The notes under the pieces: model-generated
Seen by the model: the letters and a program-made list of their open reading frames with translations, nothing else
Told to the model about the DNA's origin: nothing
Databases searched by the model: none
Part shown: positions 26,415 through 34,912 of the stretch, piece after piece
Position numbering within the stretch: position 1 is the first letter of the stretch
Layout: each line of letters begins with the position of its first letter
Assembly: GCA_965222015.1 (NCBI GenBank)
Contig: CBDCTL010000017.1
Coordinates: forward strand, 310,001 to 374,000
Source of the DNA: JANQPX01 sp965222015
Lineage (GTDB): Bacteria > Pseudomonadota > Alphaproteobacteria > Geminicoccales > Geminicoccaceae
Direction of reading: 5' to 3'
DNA length: 64,000 nt
Program-made: the position numbers and the translations under genes

Positions 26415-27530
26415 ATGAGGATCACCGACGTCCGGGCGCACTATCTGCGCCTCCCCGACATCCAGGCGCGCACCGACAGCTCGCAGGATGCGCTGATCGT
26501 CCGGATCGACACCGATGCCGGCATCACCGGCTGGGGCGAGGTCGACGGCTGCCCGTCGGTGGTCAAGGCGATCATCGAGGCGCCGATGAGCCACACCCTG
26601 GTCACCGGGCTGAAGAACCTGCTGCTCGGCGAGGACCCGCTCGACACCGCTCGGCTCTGGCAGAAGATGTATCAGGGCACGCTCTATTACGGCCGCGAGG
26701 GTGCCGTGATCCAGGCGATGGCCGGGATCGATCTCGCCCTTTGGGACATCAAGGGCAAGGCGCTCGGAAAGCCGGTCTGGCAGCTCCTCGGCGGGCGCTA
26801 TCGGGACAAGCTCCGCGTCTATTCCTCGAACATGTTCCAGTTCACCATCGAGGCGACGTGCGACCGCGTGAAGAAGGCGATGGACGAGGGCTTCACCGCC
26901 GCGAAGTTCGGCTGGGAGCCGTTCGGCCAGGACGCCCGGACCGACTGCGCCTATCTCGACGCGATGCGCAAGACCGCAGGCGACGATTTCGATCTCATGC
27001 TCGACGTCGGCCTGATCTGGGATGCCACGACGACCATCCGGCGGGCGAGACTGTTCGAGCCCTACGATCTCTTCTGGATCGAGGAGCCGGTGCACCCCGA
27101 CGATCTCGAAGGCTATGGCCGCATCGGCCGCATGATCACCCAGCGCCTCGCCGCCGGCGAGGAGGAATGCACGCTCCGCGGCTTCAAGCGGCTGATCGAC
27201 GAAGGCGGCATCGGCCTTGCCCAGATCGACATGACCCGCTGCGGCCTCACCCAGGCGATGAAGATCGCGGACTACGCCGCGAGCAAGGGCGTGATGGTCG
27301 CCAACCACAATTTCACCACCGACATCAACACGGCCGCCTCCCTCCACTTCCTCGCCGCCGTTCCGAACGCTCTGGTGCTCGAATACTGCGTCGAGCCATC
27401 CGGGATTTCCCGAGGACTCGCCAGGTCGCCCTTCAAGCAGGTGGACGGTCACATGAGCGTTCCGGAGGAACCTGGTCTCGGCTTCGAGCCGAACATGGAG
27501 GTGATCGAGAGATATCTGGTAAGGGACTGA
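26415..27530 (+). CDS. Enolase-superfamily (MR subgroup) acid-sugar dehydratase-like enzyme
   Basis: 371 residues. Metal ligands fit MLDVGLIWD, WIEEPVHPDD and GEEECTL; the base side shows AAKFGWEPFG (K-x-G), and the His/Glu pair is in ANHNFTTDIN and LEYCVEPS. This is the arrangement of acid-sugar dehydratases in the mandelate racemase subgroup. It lies at the end of the TRAP block, which suggests that the imported acid, perhaps after lactone opening or hydroxylation, is dehydrated. ATG 26415 after CCGGAGACGAGC. The specific sugar acid cannot be named. Confidence 0.85.
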   Translation: MRITDVRAHYLRLPDIQARTDSSQDALIVRIDTDAGITGWGEVDGCPSVVKAIIEAPMSHTLVTGLKNLLLGEDPLDTARLWQKMYQGTLYYGREGAVIQAMAGIDLALWDIKGKALGKPVWQLLGGRYRDKLRVYSSNMFQFTIEATCDRVKKAMDEGFTAAKFGWEPFGQDARTDCAYLDAMRKTAGDDFDLMLDVGLIWDATTTIRRARLFEPYDLFWIEEPVHPDDLEGYGRIGRMITQRLAAGEEECTLRGFKRLIDEGGIGLAQIDMTRCGLTQAMKIADYAASKGVMVANHNFTTDINTAASLHFLAAVPNALVLEYCVEPSGISRGLARSPFKQVDGHMSVPEEPGLGFEPNMEVIERYLVRD

Positions 27531-27577
27531 CACAGCAGCCGGGCAACCAGCATCGAGCGCCGAGACCGGTCAGCGGC

Positions 27578-29059
27578 TCACGTTTTCGAAAAGCCGTTCC
27601 GATCGAGCGGATGGAGCGGCCTGGGCCTCTTTCGATAGGGAAGGCGCGCGAGATTGGAGGTGGCGATCCCGGGGGTGTCGACCGTGATCGCCCGTTTCGC
27701 GACGTCGCCATAGGCCGCCCGCCAGGCAATCGCCGATTTGGCGACGATGATGCGCTGCTTTGCCGGGTCGATGCCGACCGAGGTGAGCTGGCCGGCGTCG
27801 AACGGCATGGTGCGCAGGCTGGTGAGCAGGATCGTCACCCCACCCGCCTGGACGACCGCCGTCCGGCCCATCGAGGTCTCGTAGCCGGTCATGTAGGAGC
27901 CGGTGTGGCGATAGCGGCCGTCGGTCAAGAGCGTGACCCGGCCTTCGATGCGCACCGGATCGCCATGCAGGCGATCGACCTTGCCGCCGACCAGCCCGTC
28001 GAACGCTCCGCCGACGCCGGCTGCCTCCGCGCGCAGGACGGCCTCGGGATCGGCGATCACGATCACCGCGTCCCTGGCGCCGGCGCGCAGCAGGGCGTCG
28101 AGCACGGCGGTACCGTCGCCAGCACTGCCGCCGCCGACATTGTCGGCCGCCTCCGCCAGGACGACCGGCGTTTCATCAGCCGCCATCGCCAGCGTTATCG
28201 CCTCATCCACCGGCATCAGGTCAGGCCGAAACCGATCACGCGCTTCCCAGATCATGTTCGCCAGCCGGTCGGCCGCCCGATCGGCAGTGGATTGATCCGG
28301 AGCATAGGTCAGGACGGACGCCCCGAGATCGGCGATGTCGGCGTAGGGAAAGCCCATGGCGATCGATCCGTTCAGGATCGTGCCCTCATCTTCCAGCCGA
28401 TGCAGCGCTGCCATGATCGCGTTCATCGGCGCCTGATCGGTCGCCTGCATCTGCGGCGCGGTCAGCAGGGGAAGCTTGTGAAAGGCGTGCGCGGGGCGTG
28501 CGCGGCTCTCCAGCATCGCCGCCAGCGCATCCGCCGCTTCCCTGCCGCGTGCGGCCATGTCGACATGGGGATAGGTGTCGTAGCCGATCAGCATGTCCGC
28601 ATGCTCGACCATCGCCTGGCTGAGATTGGCGTGGCAGTCGAAGGTGGCGACCAAGGGGAGGCTTTCGGGCAGGACCTCTCGCACCCTGGCAAGAATCCAG
28701 CCATCCGCATCGCCGATCCCTTCGGCGACGGCCGCGCCATGCAGCACCAGCAGCATGCCGTCCAGCGGCATGGCTTCACGAAGCCTCTGCACGAGCTCAT
28801 CGACGAGGTCGGTTAGCGTCCTCCGCCCGATCACTCCCGAAGGCACGGCGGCGGCGAACAGGCAGGGTGCCAGGACGAAGTCATGCGCATGCGCCCCCGC
28901 GATCATGCCGCCAAGCTCGGTCCCCGTGCCCTCGTAGCGGGCGACAAGATCGGCGCCCGCGGCGAGCTGATAGGCCTCGAATGCCGCTCTGCCGGTGATC
29001 TCGGTCGAGAAGGTGTTGGTCTCGTGCCAGATACCGCCGATCCCGACCCGGGCCTTCAT
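27578..29059 (-). CDS. M81 family metallopeptidase (MlrC-like)
   Basis: 493 residues from ATG 29059 (GAGGAGG ribosome site). The DUF1485 N-terminal half has GIWHETNTFS, LVLHGAAVAEG, ATFDCHAN and GYDTYPHVD, the zinc site of microcystinase C relatives; the MlrC C-terminal half follows, with DNVGGGSAGDGT and RPRPLHPLD. Family members cleave small modified or D-amino-acid peptides, though most are uncharacterised. It is the last gene of the minus-strand block with an amino acid importer, a DadA-like oxidase and an enolase-superfamily enzyme, so it probably opens an amide bond of the imported compound. Confidence 0.87.
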   Translation of the reverse strand: MKARVGIGGIWHETNTFSTEITGRAAFEAYQLAAGADLVARYEGTGTELGGMIAGAHAHDFVLAPCLFAAAVPSGVIGRRTLTDLVDELVQRLREAMPLDGMLLVLHGAAVAEGIGDADGWILARVREVLPESLPLVATFDCHANLSQAMVEHADMLIGYDTYPHVDMAARGREAADALAAMLESRARPAHAFHKLPLLTAPQMQATDQAPMNAIMAALHRLEDEGTILNGSIAMGFPYADIADLGASVLTYAPDQSTADRAADRLANMIWEARDRFRPDLMPVDEAITLAMAADETPVVLAEAADNVGGGSAGDGTAVLDALLRAGARDAVIVIADPEAVLRAEAAGVGGAFDGLVGGKVDRLHGDPVRIEGRVTLLTDGRYRHTGSYMTGYETSMGRTAVVQAGGVTILLTSLRTMPFDAGQLTSVGIDPAKQRIIVAKSAIAWRAAYGDVAKRAITVDTPGIATSNLARLPYRKRPRPLHPLDRNGFSKT

Positions 29060-29159
29060 GCCGACCTCCTCGTTGCCGCATACCAGCACTCGAAGCAGCT
29101 TGGCGACGTCCCCGACGACGGCGCTCGCCCTCTCTTCTCGGCTTTCATTCCGGCCGTTG

Positions 29160-29837
29160 TCACCGCCCGGCGCCCATGCGCGCTTCGAGATGTTCGGCGA
29201 GGCGCATCAGGGGGAAGCTCATGATGTAGTAGAAAACCGCTGCGAGCACGAAGGCGTGCATCGGCAGGAAGGAGGAGGAGGCGAGATCCTTGGCGCGCAG
29301 CATCAGCTCGGGTGCCGCGATGATCGAGCATAGTGCGGTTTCCTTGAGCAGGCCGACCGCATAGTTGGCGATCGGCGGCACCACCACGCGCATCGCCTGC
29401 GGCAGGATGATGTAGCTCATCGCCTTCACCGGTGTCATGCCAAGCGCGAGCGCCGCCTCCATCTGGCCACGATGCAGCGATTCGATGCCGGAGCGGAACA
29501 CCTCGGCGAGGAAGGCAGCACCGTGGATGCCGAGGCCGAGCACGGCCGCGGTGTAGGAGGAGATGACCAGGACCTCGTAGCCCATCTCCGGGAGCGCGAA
29601 ATAGATCCAGTAGAGGATCACCAGAACCGGCACGCCGCGGAAAAAGCCGATATAGAGCTTGGCGAGCGTCCTCAAGACGGCGAAGCGGGAAATGCGCAGC
29701 AGGGCGACGACCAGGCCGAGGACGGAGGCCAGGCAGAAGGAAACCAGCATCAGTTCCAGCGTGCGCAGCGAGGCGATCGCCATTTCCGGCAGCCATTCGC
29801 CGATATAGTCGCCATAGCCTGCCAGGAACTCGATCAC
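29160..29837 (-). CDS. Polar amino acid ABC transporter permease, second subunit (minus-strand system)
   Basis: 225 residues, membrane protein with EAA loop RGQMEAALALGMTPVKAMSYIILPQAMR. The GTG start at 29837 overlaps the TGA of the other permease (GTGA). Homologous to the preceding permease. The following 100 bases before the M81 gene carry no gene. Confidence 0.88.
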   Translation of the reverse strand: MIEFLAGYGDYIGEWLPEMAIASLRTLELMLVSFCLASVLGLVVALLRISRFAVLRTLAKLYIGFFRGVPVLVILYWIYFALPEMGYEVLVISSYTAAVLGLGIHGAAFLAEVFRSGIESLHRGQMEAALALGMTPVKAMSYIILPQAMRVVVPPIANYAVGLLKETALCSIIAAPELMLRAKDLASSSFLPMHAFVLAAVFYYIMSFPLMRLAEHLEARMGAGR

Positions 29838-30511
29838 CGCCAGCGTTCCTTGGCCTGCTCCAGGCGCTTGGCGGCATGGGAAAGCGGCAGGGTCAGCGCC
29901 AGGTAGAAGAAGGCGCAGATCAGGTAGATCTGGCCGCTGATGCCGTGCATGAAGGTCGCCTGCACAAGCCGCCGCGCCTCGAACATGATTTCCGGCGCGG
30001 CGATGGTCGAGATGATCGCCGTGTCCTTGACCAGGAGGATCGCGTAGTTGCAAAGCGGCGGCAGCATGATGCGCACGGCCTGGGGCAGGATGATGAAGCG
30101 CATCGCCTTCACCGGCGTCATGCCGAGGGAAAGCGACGCCTCCATCTGGCCCTTGTGGATCGCCTCGATGCCGGCGCGGTAGATCTCGCCGACATAGGCC
30201 GCACCGTTGATGCCGAGGCCGACGATCGCGGCGGTCACCGGGTCGAACTCGATGCCGAGGTCGGAGAGACCGAAATAGATGATGAACAGCTGCACCAGCG
30301 CCGGCGTGCCGCGCAGGATGTCGGTGTAGACGAGGGCGATCCAGCGGATCCAGCGGACCGACGAGATGCGCATCAGCGCGACCAGGAGGCCGAGGATCAG
30401 GGCGACCACCAGCGCGCCTGCGGTGACCACCACGGTCATGCCGGTAGCGAACCAGAGGACCGGCAGGATCTCGGGCAGCCACTCCCAGAACTTGATCCAG
30501 AAGTCGGTCAT
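29834..30511 (-). CDS. Polar amino acid ABC transporter permease, first subunit (minus-strand system)
   Basis: 225 residues; EAA loop KGQMEASLSLGMTPVKAMRFIILPQAVR. ATG 30511 overlaps the ATPase stop by one base and its own stop overlaps the next permease. The two permeases share the MTPVKAM segment, so they arose by duplication and probably form a heterodimer. Confidence 0.9.
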   Translation of the reverse strand: MTDFWIKFWEWLPEILPVLWFATGMTVVVTAGALVVALILGLLVALMRISSVRWIRWIALVYTDILRGTPALVQLFIIYFGLSDLGIEFDPVTAAIVGLGINGAAYVGEIYRAGIEAIHKGQMEASLSLGMTPVKAMRFIILPQAVRIMLPPLCNYAILLVKDTAIISTIAAPEIMFEARRLVQATFMHGISGQIYLICAFFYLALTLPLSHAAKRLEQAKERWR

Positions 30512-31278
30512 CAGCGCTCGAGAATCTGGCTCAGAAAGCTGCGCGTGCGCTCATGCGCGGGGGTCTTGAAGATCGCGCCGGGGGGACCCTCCTCGACGAT
30601 GCCGCCGCCGTCCATGAAGATCACGCGGTCGGAGACCTCGGCGGCGAACTGGATCTCGTGGGTGACGATCACCATGGTGCGGCCCTCCTCGGCGAGCTCG
30701 CGCATGACCTTCAGCACCTCGCCGATCAGCTCGGGATCGAGCGCCGAGGTCGCCTCGTCGAACAGCAGCAGCTTCGGCTGCATGGCGAGCACGCGCGCGA
30801 TCGCGACGCGCTGCTGCTGGCCGCCGGAAAGGCGCTCGGGAAACTCGGCGGCCTTGTGGGCGAGGCCGACCTTCTCCAGCATCGCGAGCGCGCGCGCCTC
30901 CGCTTCGGCCCTGGCGACGCCGAGCACGCGCCTCGGCGCGACCGTGACGTTGTCGAGCGCCGAAAGGTGAGGGAAGAGGTTGAAGCGCTGGAACACGAAG
31001 CCGATCTCGGCGCGCTCCTCGGCAAGCTCGCGATCGCTCAGATGGACGAAGCGGCCGTCCACCTCCTTCTCGCCGATCAGTTTGCCGTCGATGTAGATAT
31101 GGCCGGAGGTCGGCTTTTCCAGATAGTTGATGCAGCGCAGAAGCGTCGTCTTGCCCGAGCCGCTGGGTCCGATGATCGAGAGCTTTTCGCCGCGCGCGAC
31201 GTCGGTGCTGACGCCGCTTAGAACTTCGAGCTCGCCGAAGCTCTTGTGCAGATCGACGATGCGCAGCAGCGGGTCCAT
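30511..31278 (-). CDS. Polar amino acid ABC transporter ATPase (minus-strand system)
   Basis: 255 residues. Walker A GPSGSGKTT, FQRFNLF Q-loop, LSGGQQQR signature, LLLFDEATSALDPE Walker B and VTHEI H-loop are intact. Order in the operon is SBP, ATPase, permease, permease, unlike the importer at 12401 where the ATPase comes last. A stem-loop sits between the binding protein and this gene. Confidence 0.92.
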   Translation of the reverse strand: MDPLLRIVDLHKSFGELEVLSGVSTDVARGEKLSIIGPSGSGKTTLLRCINYLEKPTSGHIYIDGKLIGEKEVDGRFVHLSDRELAEERAEIGFVFQRFNLFPHLSALDNVTVAPRRVLGVARAEAEARALAMLEKVGLAHKAAEFPERLSGGQQQRVAIARVLAMQPKLLLFDEATSALDPELIGEVLKVMRELAEEGRTMVIVTHEIQFAAEVSDRVIFMDGGGIVEEGPPGAIFKTPAHERTRSFLSQILER

Positions 31279-31305
31279 GGGTGCCGAATTCCAGCTGGAT
31301 CAGGC

Positions 31306-31344
31306 GCGCGCGGTGACACCCATCGCCGGGGCTTCACCGCGCGC
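31306..31344 (-). other. Intercistronic stem-loop after the minus-strand binding protein
   Basis: GCGCGCGGTGA pairs perfectly with TCACCGCGCGC (arms 31306-31316 and 31334-31344, 17-base loop). It lies just downstream of the binding-protein stop on the minus strand and just upstream of the ATPase, again without a T-run. Confidence 0.7.
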
Positions 31345-31355
31345 TCGACGCCCGT

Positions 31356-32252
31356 TCAGAAGCAGTGATTGGCGTTCGGCGCCTGCCAGTCCTCGGGTCG
31401 GTCGACGCCGATCCGAATGTTCTCCTCCGGCGCCGGCGGCACGAACCAGCTCTGATCGCCAAGGCCGTATTTGGCCATCACCTCGACATTGGTGCAGTCC
31501 GCCCAGATCTTCTGGATCTCCTGATTGACGGCATCATGCAGCTCGGTCAGCTCGGAATTGATGCCGAAGATCACGTTGTATTTCTGGGACATGATCGGAT
31601 AGGTGTCGGGCTCCGGCTTGAGCTCGACCTGATGCAGGTTCCAGTCCGGGTTCTCGTTGATCGCGAGCTGCATCAGCGGCGGATCGAGGATCGCCATGTC
31701 GACCCGGCCGGCGATCAGGTCGCGCAAGGCACCGTCGGTGGTGTCGTAGAGCTTGACCTCGCCGATGCCCTCGACGCCCTTCAGCTCCGGCACCAGGGTG
31801 AAGCCCGAGACCGTGGCCACGCTTCGCCCCTTCATGTCCTCGAAGGTGCTCCAGCTCGTGTCCTTCTTCTGCGCCAGCAGCGTGCCGAAATAATAGATCG
31901 GATCGGTGAGCAGCATGATCTTGGAGCGCTCCTCGATCCAGCCCATGGCGCCATGCATGATGTCGACCTTGCCCTGCTTGGTCGACTGGATCTCGGCGGA
32001 CCAGTCCATCATCTGCGGCTCGACCTCGAGGCCGAGACGCTCGGCGATCAGCACCATCAGCTCGCCGTCGGTGCCGATCAGCTTGCCGTCTTCGAGGCCG
32101 GTCATCGGCATGTCGCCATTGAGCGCGACCTTGAGCTTGCCGGGCTCCGAGGTCGCCGGAGGCTCCGCAACGGCGATGGTCGCCAACAGCGTCAGAGCCG
32201 AGCCTGCCGCCAACATACCCATGGATCGGATGAACGTTCGGCAATTCAACAT
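31356..32252 (-). CDS. Polar amino acid ABC transporter binding protein (minus-strand system)
   Basis: 298 residues. ATG 32252 is preceded by GGGAGG. Signal peptide around SMGMLAAGSALTLLATIAVA. The mature part shows KLKVALNGDMPMTG, GTDGELMVLIAERLGLEVEP and QGKVDIMHGAMGWIEERSK, family-3 binding-protein hallmarks, although it is more divergent than the protein at 12401. First gene of its importer operon. Confidence 0.88.
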   Translation of the reverse strand: MLNCRTFIRSMGMLAAGSALTLLATIAVAEPPATSEPGKLKVALNGDMPMTGLEDGKLIGTDGELMVLIAERLGLEVEPQMMDWSAEIQSTKQGKVDIMHGAMGWIEERSKIMLLTDPIYYFGTLLAQKKDTSWSTFEDMKGRSVATVSGFTLVPELKGVEGIGEVKLYDTTDGALRDLIAGRVDMAILDPPLMQLAINENPDWNLHQVELKPEPDTYPIMSQKYNVIFGINSELTELHDAVNQEIQKIWADCTNVEVMAKYGLGDQSWFVPPAPEENIRIGVDRPEDWQAPNANHCF

Positions 32253-32343
32253 GTCAAACCTCCCTTGGCCCCTCATGGCCCGGGGGCCTTGTCACATCAT
32301 TATTATTAAAACAGCGTCGGCTGAACGGCCGCGCCTGTCAATG

Positions 32344-32365
32344 CCGGCGCCCGGCGGCGCGCCGG
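32344..32365 (-). terminator. GC-rich hairpin abutting the stop of the DadA-like gene
   Basis: CCGGCGC (32344-32350) pairs with GCGCCGG (32359-32365), touching the TGA at 32366-32368. There is no T-run, so the terminator call is tentative. The AT-rich TATTATTAAAAC at 32301-32312 between this hairpin and the next minus-strand gene could be part of its promoter. Confidence 0.45.
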
Positions 32366-33629
32366 TCAGCATCGTTCCAGCGTCATGCCTTCGAGGCTGA
32401 TATCCGTCGGCTCGCCTGCGAGCCGTGCTGCCAGCAGCTCGGCGGACCCGGCCGCCATGGTCCAGCCGAGATGGCCGTGGCCGATATTCAGGTGGAGATT
32501 GCGAAGCGGCGTGCTCCCGAGGATTGGAATGCCGTCAGGCGTCATCGGCCGAAGCCCCGCCCAATGGTGCCCTTCGGCGACATTCGGACAGCTCGGGAAC
32601 AGATCGGCGAGGCCGTCGATCAGATTGGCGCCGCGCGCCGGATTGAGACCGGCATCGAAGCCGGTGAACTCGGCCGTGCCGGCCAGCCTGAGCCGATCGC
32701 CGAGGCGCACGATCCCCATCTTCCTGCCGTCGTCGAGCAGCGGCACGATCGGCGCATCGTTCCAGCCCTCGATGTCGATGGTCAGCGAATAGCCCTTCAC
32801 GGGATAGACCGGCGCCTTGACGCCGATCCGGCGAAGCAGCGCTGTGCTGAAACTGCCGAGTGCCACCACGTAGGCATCGGCCTCGAGCCGGCCGCCGGAG
32901 GTGGAGACGCCTGTCACCCGATCGCCCTCGACGTCGATCGCTTCGATCGTCTCGCCGAAGCGAAAGACCACGCCCGCCTCCTTGCAGCGATCCGCGAGTG
33001 CGGTCGTGAACTTGTAGGCATCGCCGGTCTGGTCGTCCGGGAAATGAATGCCGCCCGCGATCTTGTCGATGCTCGGCGACAGGGCCGGCTCGAGCTTTGC
33101 GCATTCGGAAGCGTCGAGCACGCGAAACGGCACGCCGAGCTCGCCGACCATCTCGGCGCTGCGCCTGGCGTCCGCCATCGAGGCGTCGTCGCGAAACAGG
33201 CGAAGGGTTCCCGCCGAGGCTCGATCGTAATTGATACCGGTCTCCTCGCTCAGCGCCTGCAGCCGATCCTGGCTGTAGCGGGCGATCCTGAGGATCACCT
33301 CGGTATTGCGCCTCCAGTCCCGAGGATTGCAGTTGGCGAGAAATTTCAGGCCCCAGGACATCATTCCGGGAAGGGCACCAAGACGGACCAGGAAGGGCGC
33401 CTCCTCGCGGCCGATCCATTTCAGGAGCTTCAGCGGCAGGCCCGGTGCCGCCCAGGGATCGGCCATGCTCGGCGTGATCAGGCTGCCATTGGCAAAGGAG
33501 GTCTCGCAACCTGCGCCGTCCCTGCCGCTCGACCACGGTGACCTCGAAGCCGCGCTTCACCAGCGCGTAGGCGGTCGTCGTGCCGATCACGCCGCCGCCG
33601 AGAACCAGGACCCGGCGTGCCGACGTCAT
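32366..33629 (-). pseudogene. DadA-like D-amino acid dehydrogenase (FAD), frameshifted near the N-terminus
   Basis: The frame from ATG 33629 gives RRVLVLGGGVIGTTTAYALV, the FAD loop, and EVTVVERQG, then breaks. GAGCETSFANG and everything downstream to the stop at 32366 lie one frame away, matching the TSFANG and WAAPG motifs of DadA. One extra base near 33523-33527 explains it. Total length (about 421 codons) equals the family norm, so nothing else is missing. Further hallmarks: HFPDDQTGDAYKFTTAL, VYPVKGYSLTI and HWAGLRPMTPDG. It overlaps the upstream enolase-superfamily gene by ATGA. Either a very recent loss or a sequence error. Confidence 0.82.
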
Positions 33630-34789
33630 GGCCGATCGTCCGCGGAAAAGCGGTCGCCATGGACCAGGAGCTCGCCGTCTCTGAGAAAATCCTGATGCAA
33701 GGCCATCAGCTTCTCCTCGTCGACCTCGACGCCAAGCCCCGGCCCCTCGATCAGTCCCCAGCTCGGCCCATCGGCGATCGGCAGGCGCTCGGTCAGGATG
33801 TCGTCCGCCATGTGCTGCGCCGTCTGCTGATGGCCGTCGGTGGCATTCGGGCAGGCGAGCATGGCGTGCTGGCCGGCGGCGGCGGTGAGGCCGAGCTCGC
33901 CGTGGGTGTGCTTGCAGACCTGCTGGCCGTGCAGCCCGGCGACGCGGGCCAGCGTCATGAAGCCGCGGAGGCTTCCGACCCAATAGGGGCTGAAGCAGAG
34001 ATAGTCGGCGCAGCGGCTCTGGATCAGGCGAAGCGCATCGACCTCCCGCCAGAGCCCCTCATTGGCGCAGAGCGGAGCACTGGTCCTCCCTTTGACCTCG
34101 ATCATCATGTCATGGGGCTCGATCGGCACCGGCGCTTCGACGAAGTCCAGGCCGAAGCGCTCGTCCCAGCGATTGATCAGCCGTATCGCTTCCGGCACGG
34201 TCCAGGACTGGTTGGCATCCAGGCGGATTTTTCCCTTGGGGCCGATCGCCTTCCTGACCGCCTCCAGGATCGCCTCTTCCTTTTCGCTGTCGATCCCGAC
34301 CTTGAGGTAGTAGCAGCCATAGCCGCGCGCGACGCCGTCCCGGCATTGGGCGGCGACCTTCTCGGGCTCGTCCCAGCTCAGGTAGTGGAAATAATCGACG
34401 CTGTCCCGAACCGCACCGCCGAGCAGCTTGTAGAGCGGCTGGCCCGCGATCTTGCCGCACAGATCCCAGAGCGCCATGTCGATCCCGGCAAAGGCGAAAT
34501 TGCCGGTCATCGGCTGAAACTGCCAGCCGCCCGCGATGAACACGTCCCGCATGATCGCCTGATGGTCGAACGGATCGCGCCCCAGGAGAAGGGGCCGCAT
34601 CGCTTCGACAGCACTGACGATGCCCTTGGCGTCGGCGCATCGCGTGCACGCTCCCCAGCCGATCAGCCCGTCATCCGTGGTGAGCTTGACCACGCATTCG
34701 CTGATCCCCGGCCTCTGGACGATCGAGCTGCGCTCCACGACCTTGTAGGCAACGTTGACCGGTATCGCCTCGAGCCTGCTGACCTTCAT
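33626..34789 (-). CDS. Enolase-superfamily (MR subgroup) enzyme
   Basis: 387 residues from ATG 34789 (GGGAGCG ribosome site). Barrel motifs: YYLKVG (K-x-G), RLDANQSW, DFVEAPVP, CANEGLW and CKHTHGELG, i.e. Asp, Glu, Glu metal ligands and a His base, as in racemase/dehydratase members of the MR subgroup. Third member of the superfamily in this window and not a close relative of the other two. Co-transcribed with DadA-like and importer genes, it may epimerise the imported amino acid derivative for oxidation; this is inference. Confidence 0.85.
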   Translation of the reverse strand: MKVSRLEAIPVNVAYKVVERSSIVQRPGISECVVKLTTDDGLIGWGACTRCADAKGIVSAVEAMRPLLLGRDPFDHQAIMRDVFIAGGWQFQPMTGNFAFAGIDMALWDLCGKIAGQPLYKLLGGAVRDSVDYFHYLSWDEPEKVAAQCRDGVARGYGCYYLKVGIDSEKEEAILEAVRKAIGPKGKIRLDANQSWTVPEAIRLINRWDERFGLDFVEAPVPIEPHDMMIEVKGRTSAPLCANEGLWREVDALRLIQSRCADYLCFSPYWVGSLRGFMTLARVAGLHGQQVCKHTHGELGLTAAAGQHAMLACPNATDGHQQTAQHMADDILTERLPIADGPSWGLIEGPGLGVEVDEEKLMALHQDFLRDGELLVHGDRFSADDRP

Positions 34790-34862
34790 GGCGCGCTCCC
34801 CGACAGACGCGTTGCCTAAGTTGCTCCTCAATTAAGGCCATGACTCGCGATGACGAACAAGC

Positions 34863-34894
34863 TGCCGGACCGGCAACATTCGGCGCGGCGCCGA
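34863..34894 (-). terminator. Two short hairpins downstream of the GntR gene
   Basis: TGCCG (34863-34867) pairs with CGGCA (34871-34875) around GAC, and TCGGCG (34880-34885) with CGCCGA (34889-34894) around CGG. They lie 19-50 bases after the GntR stop on the minus strand and before the enolase-superfamily gene. No T-run; possible weak terminator or stabiliser. Confidence 0.4.
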
Positions 34895-34912
34895 GTGTGA
34901 CGTTCACCTGCG

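Noticed and set aside
29838..30482. A longer permease reading upstream of the GTG at 29837
   Set aside because: It lies in an alternative frame over the other permease gene and has no membrane character; the GTGA overlap gives a normal family length.
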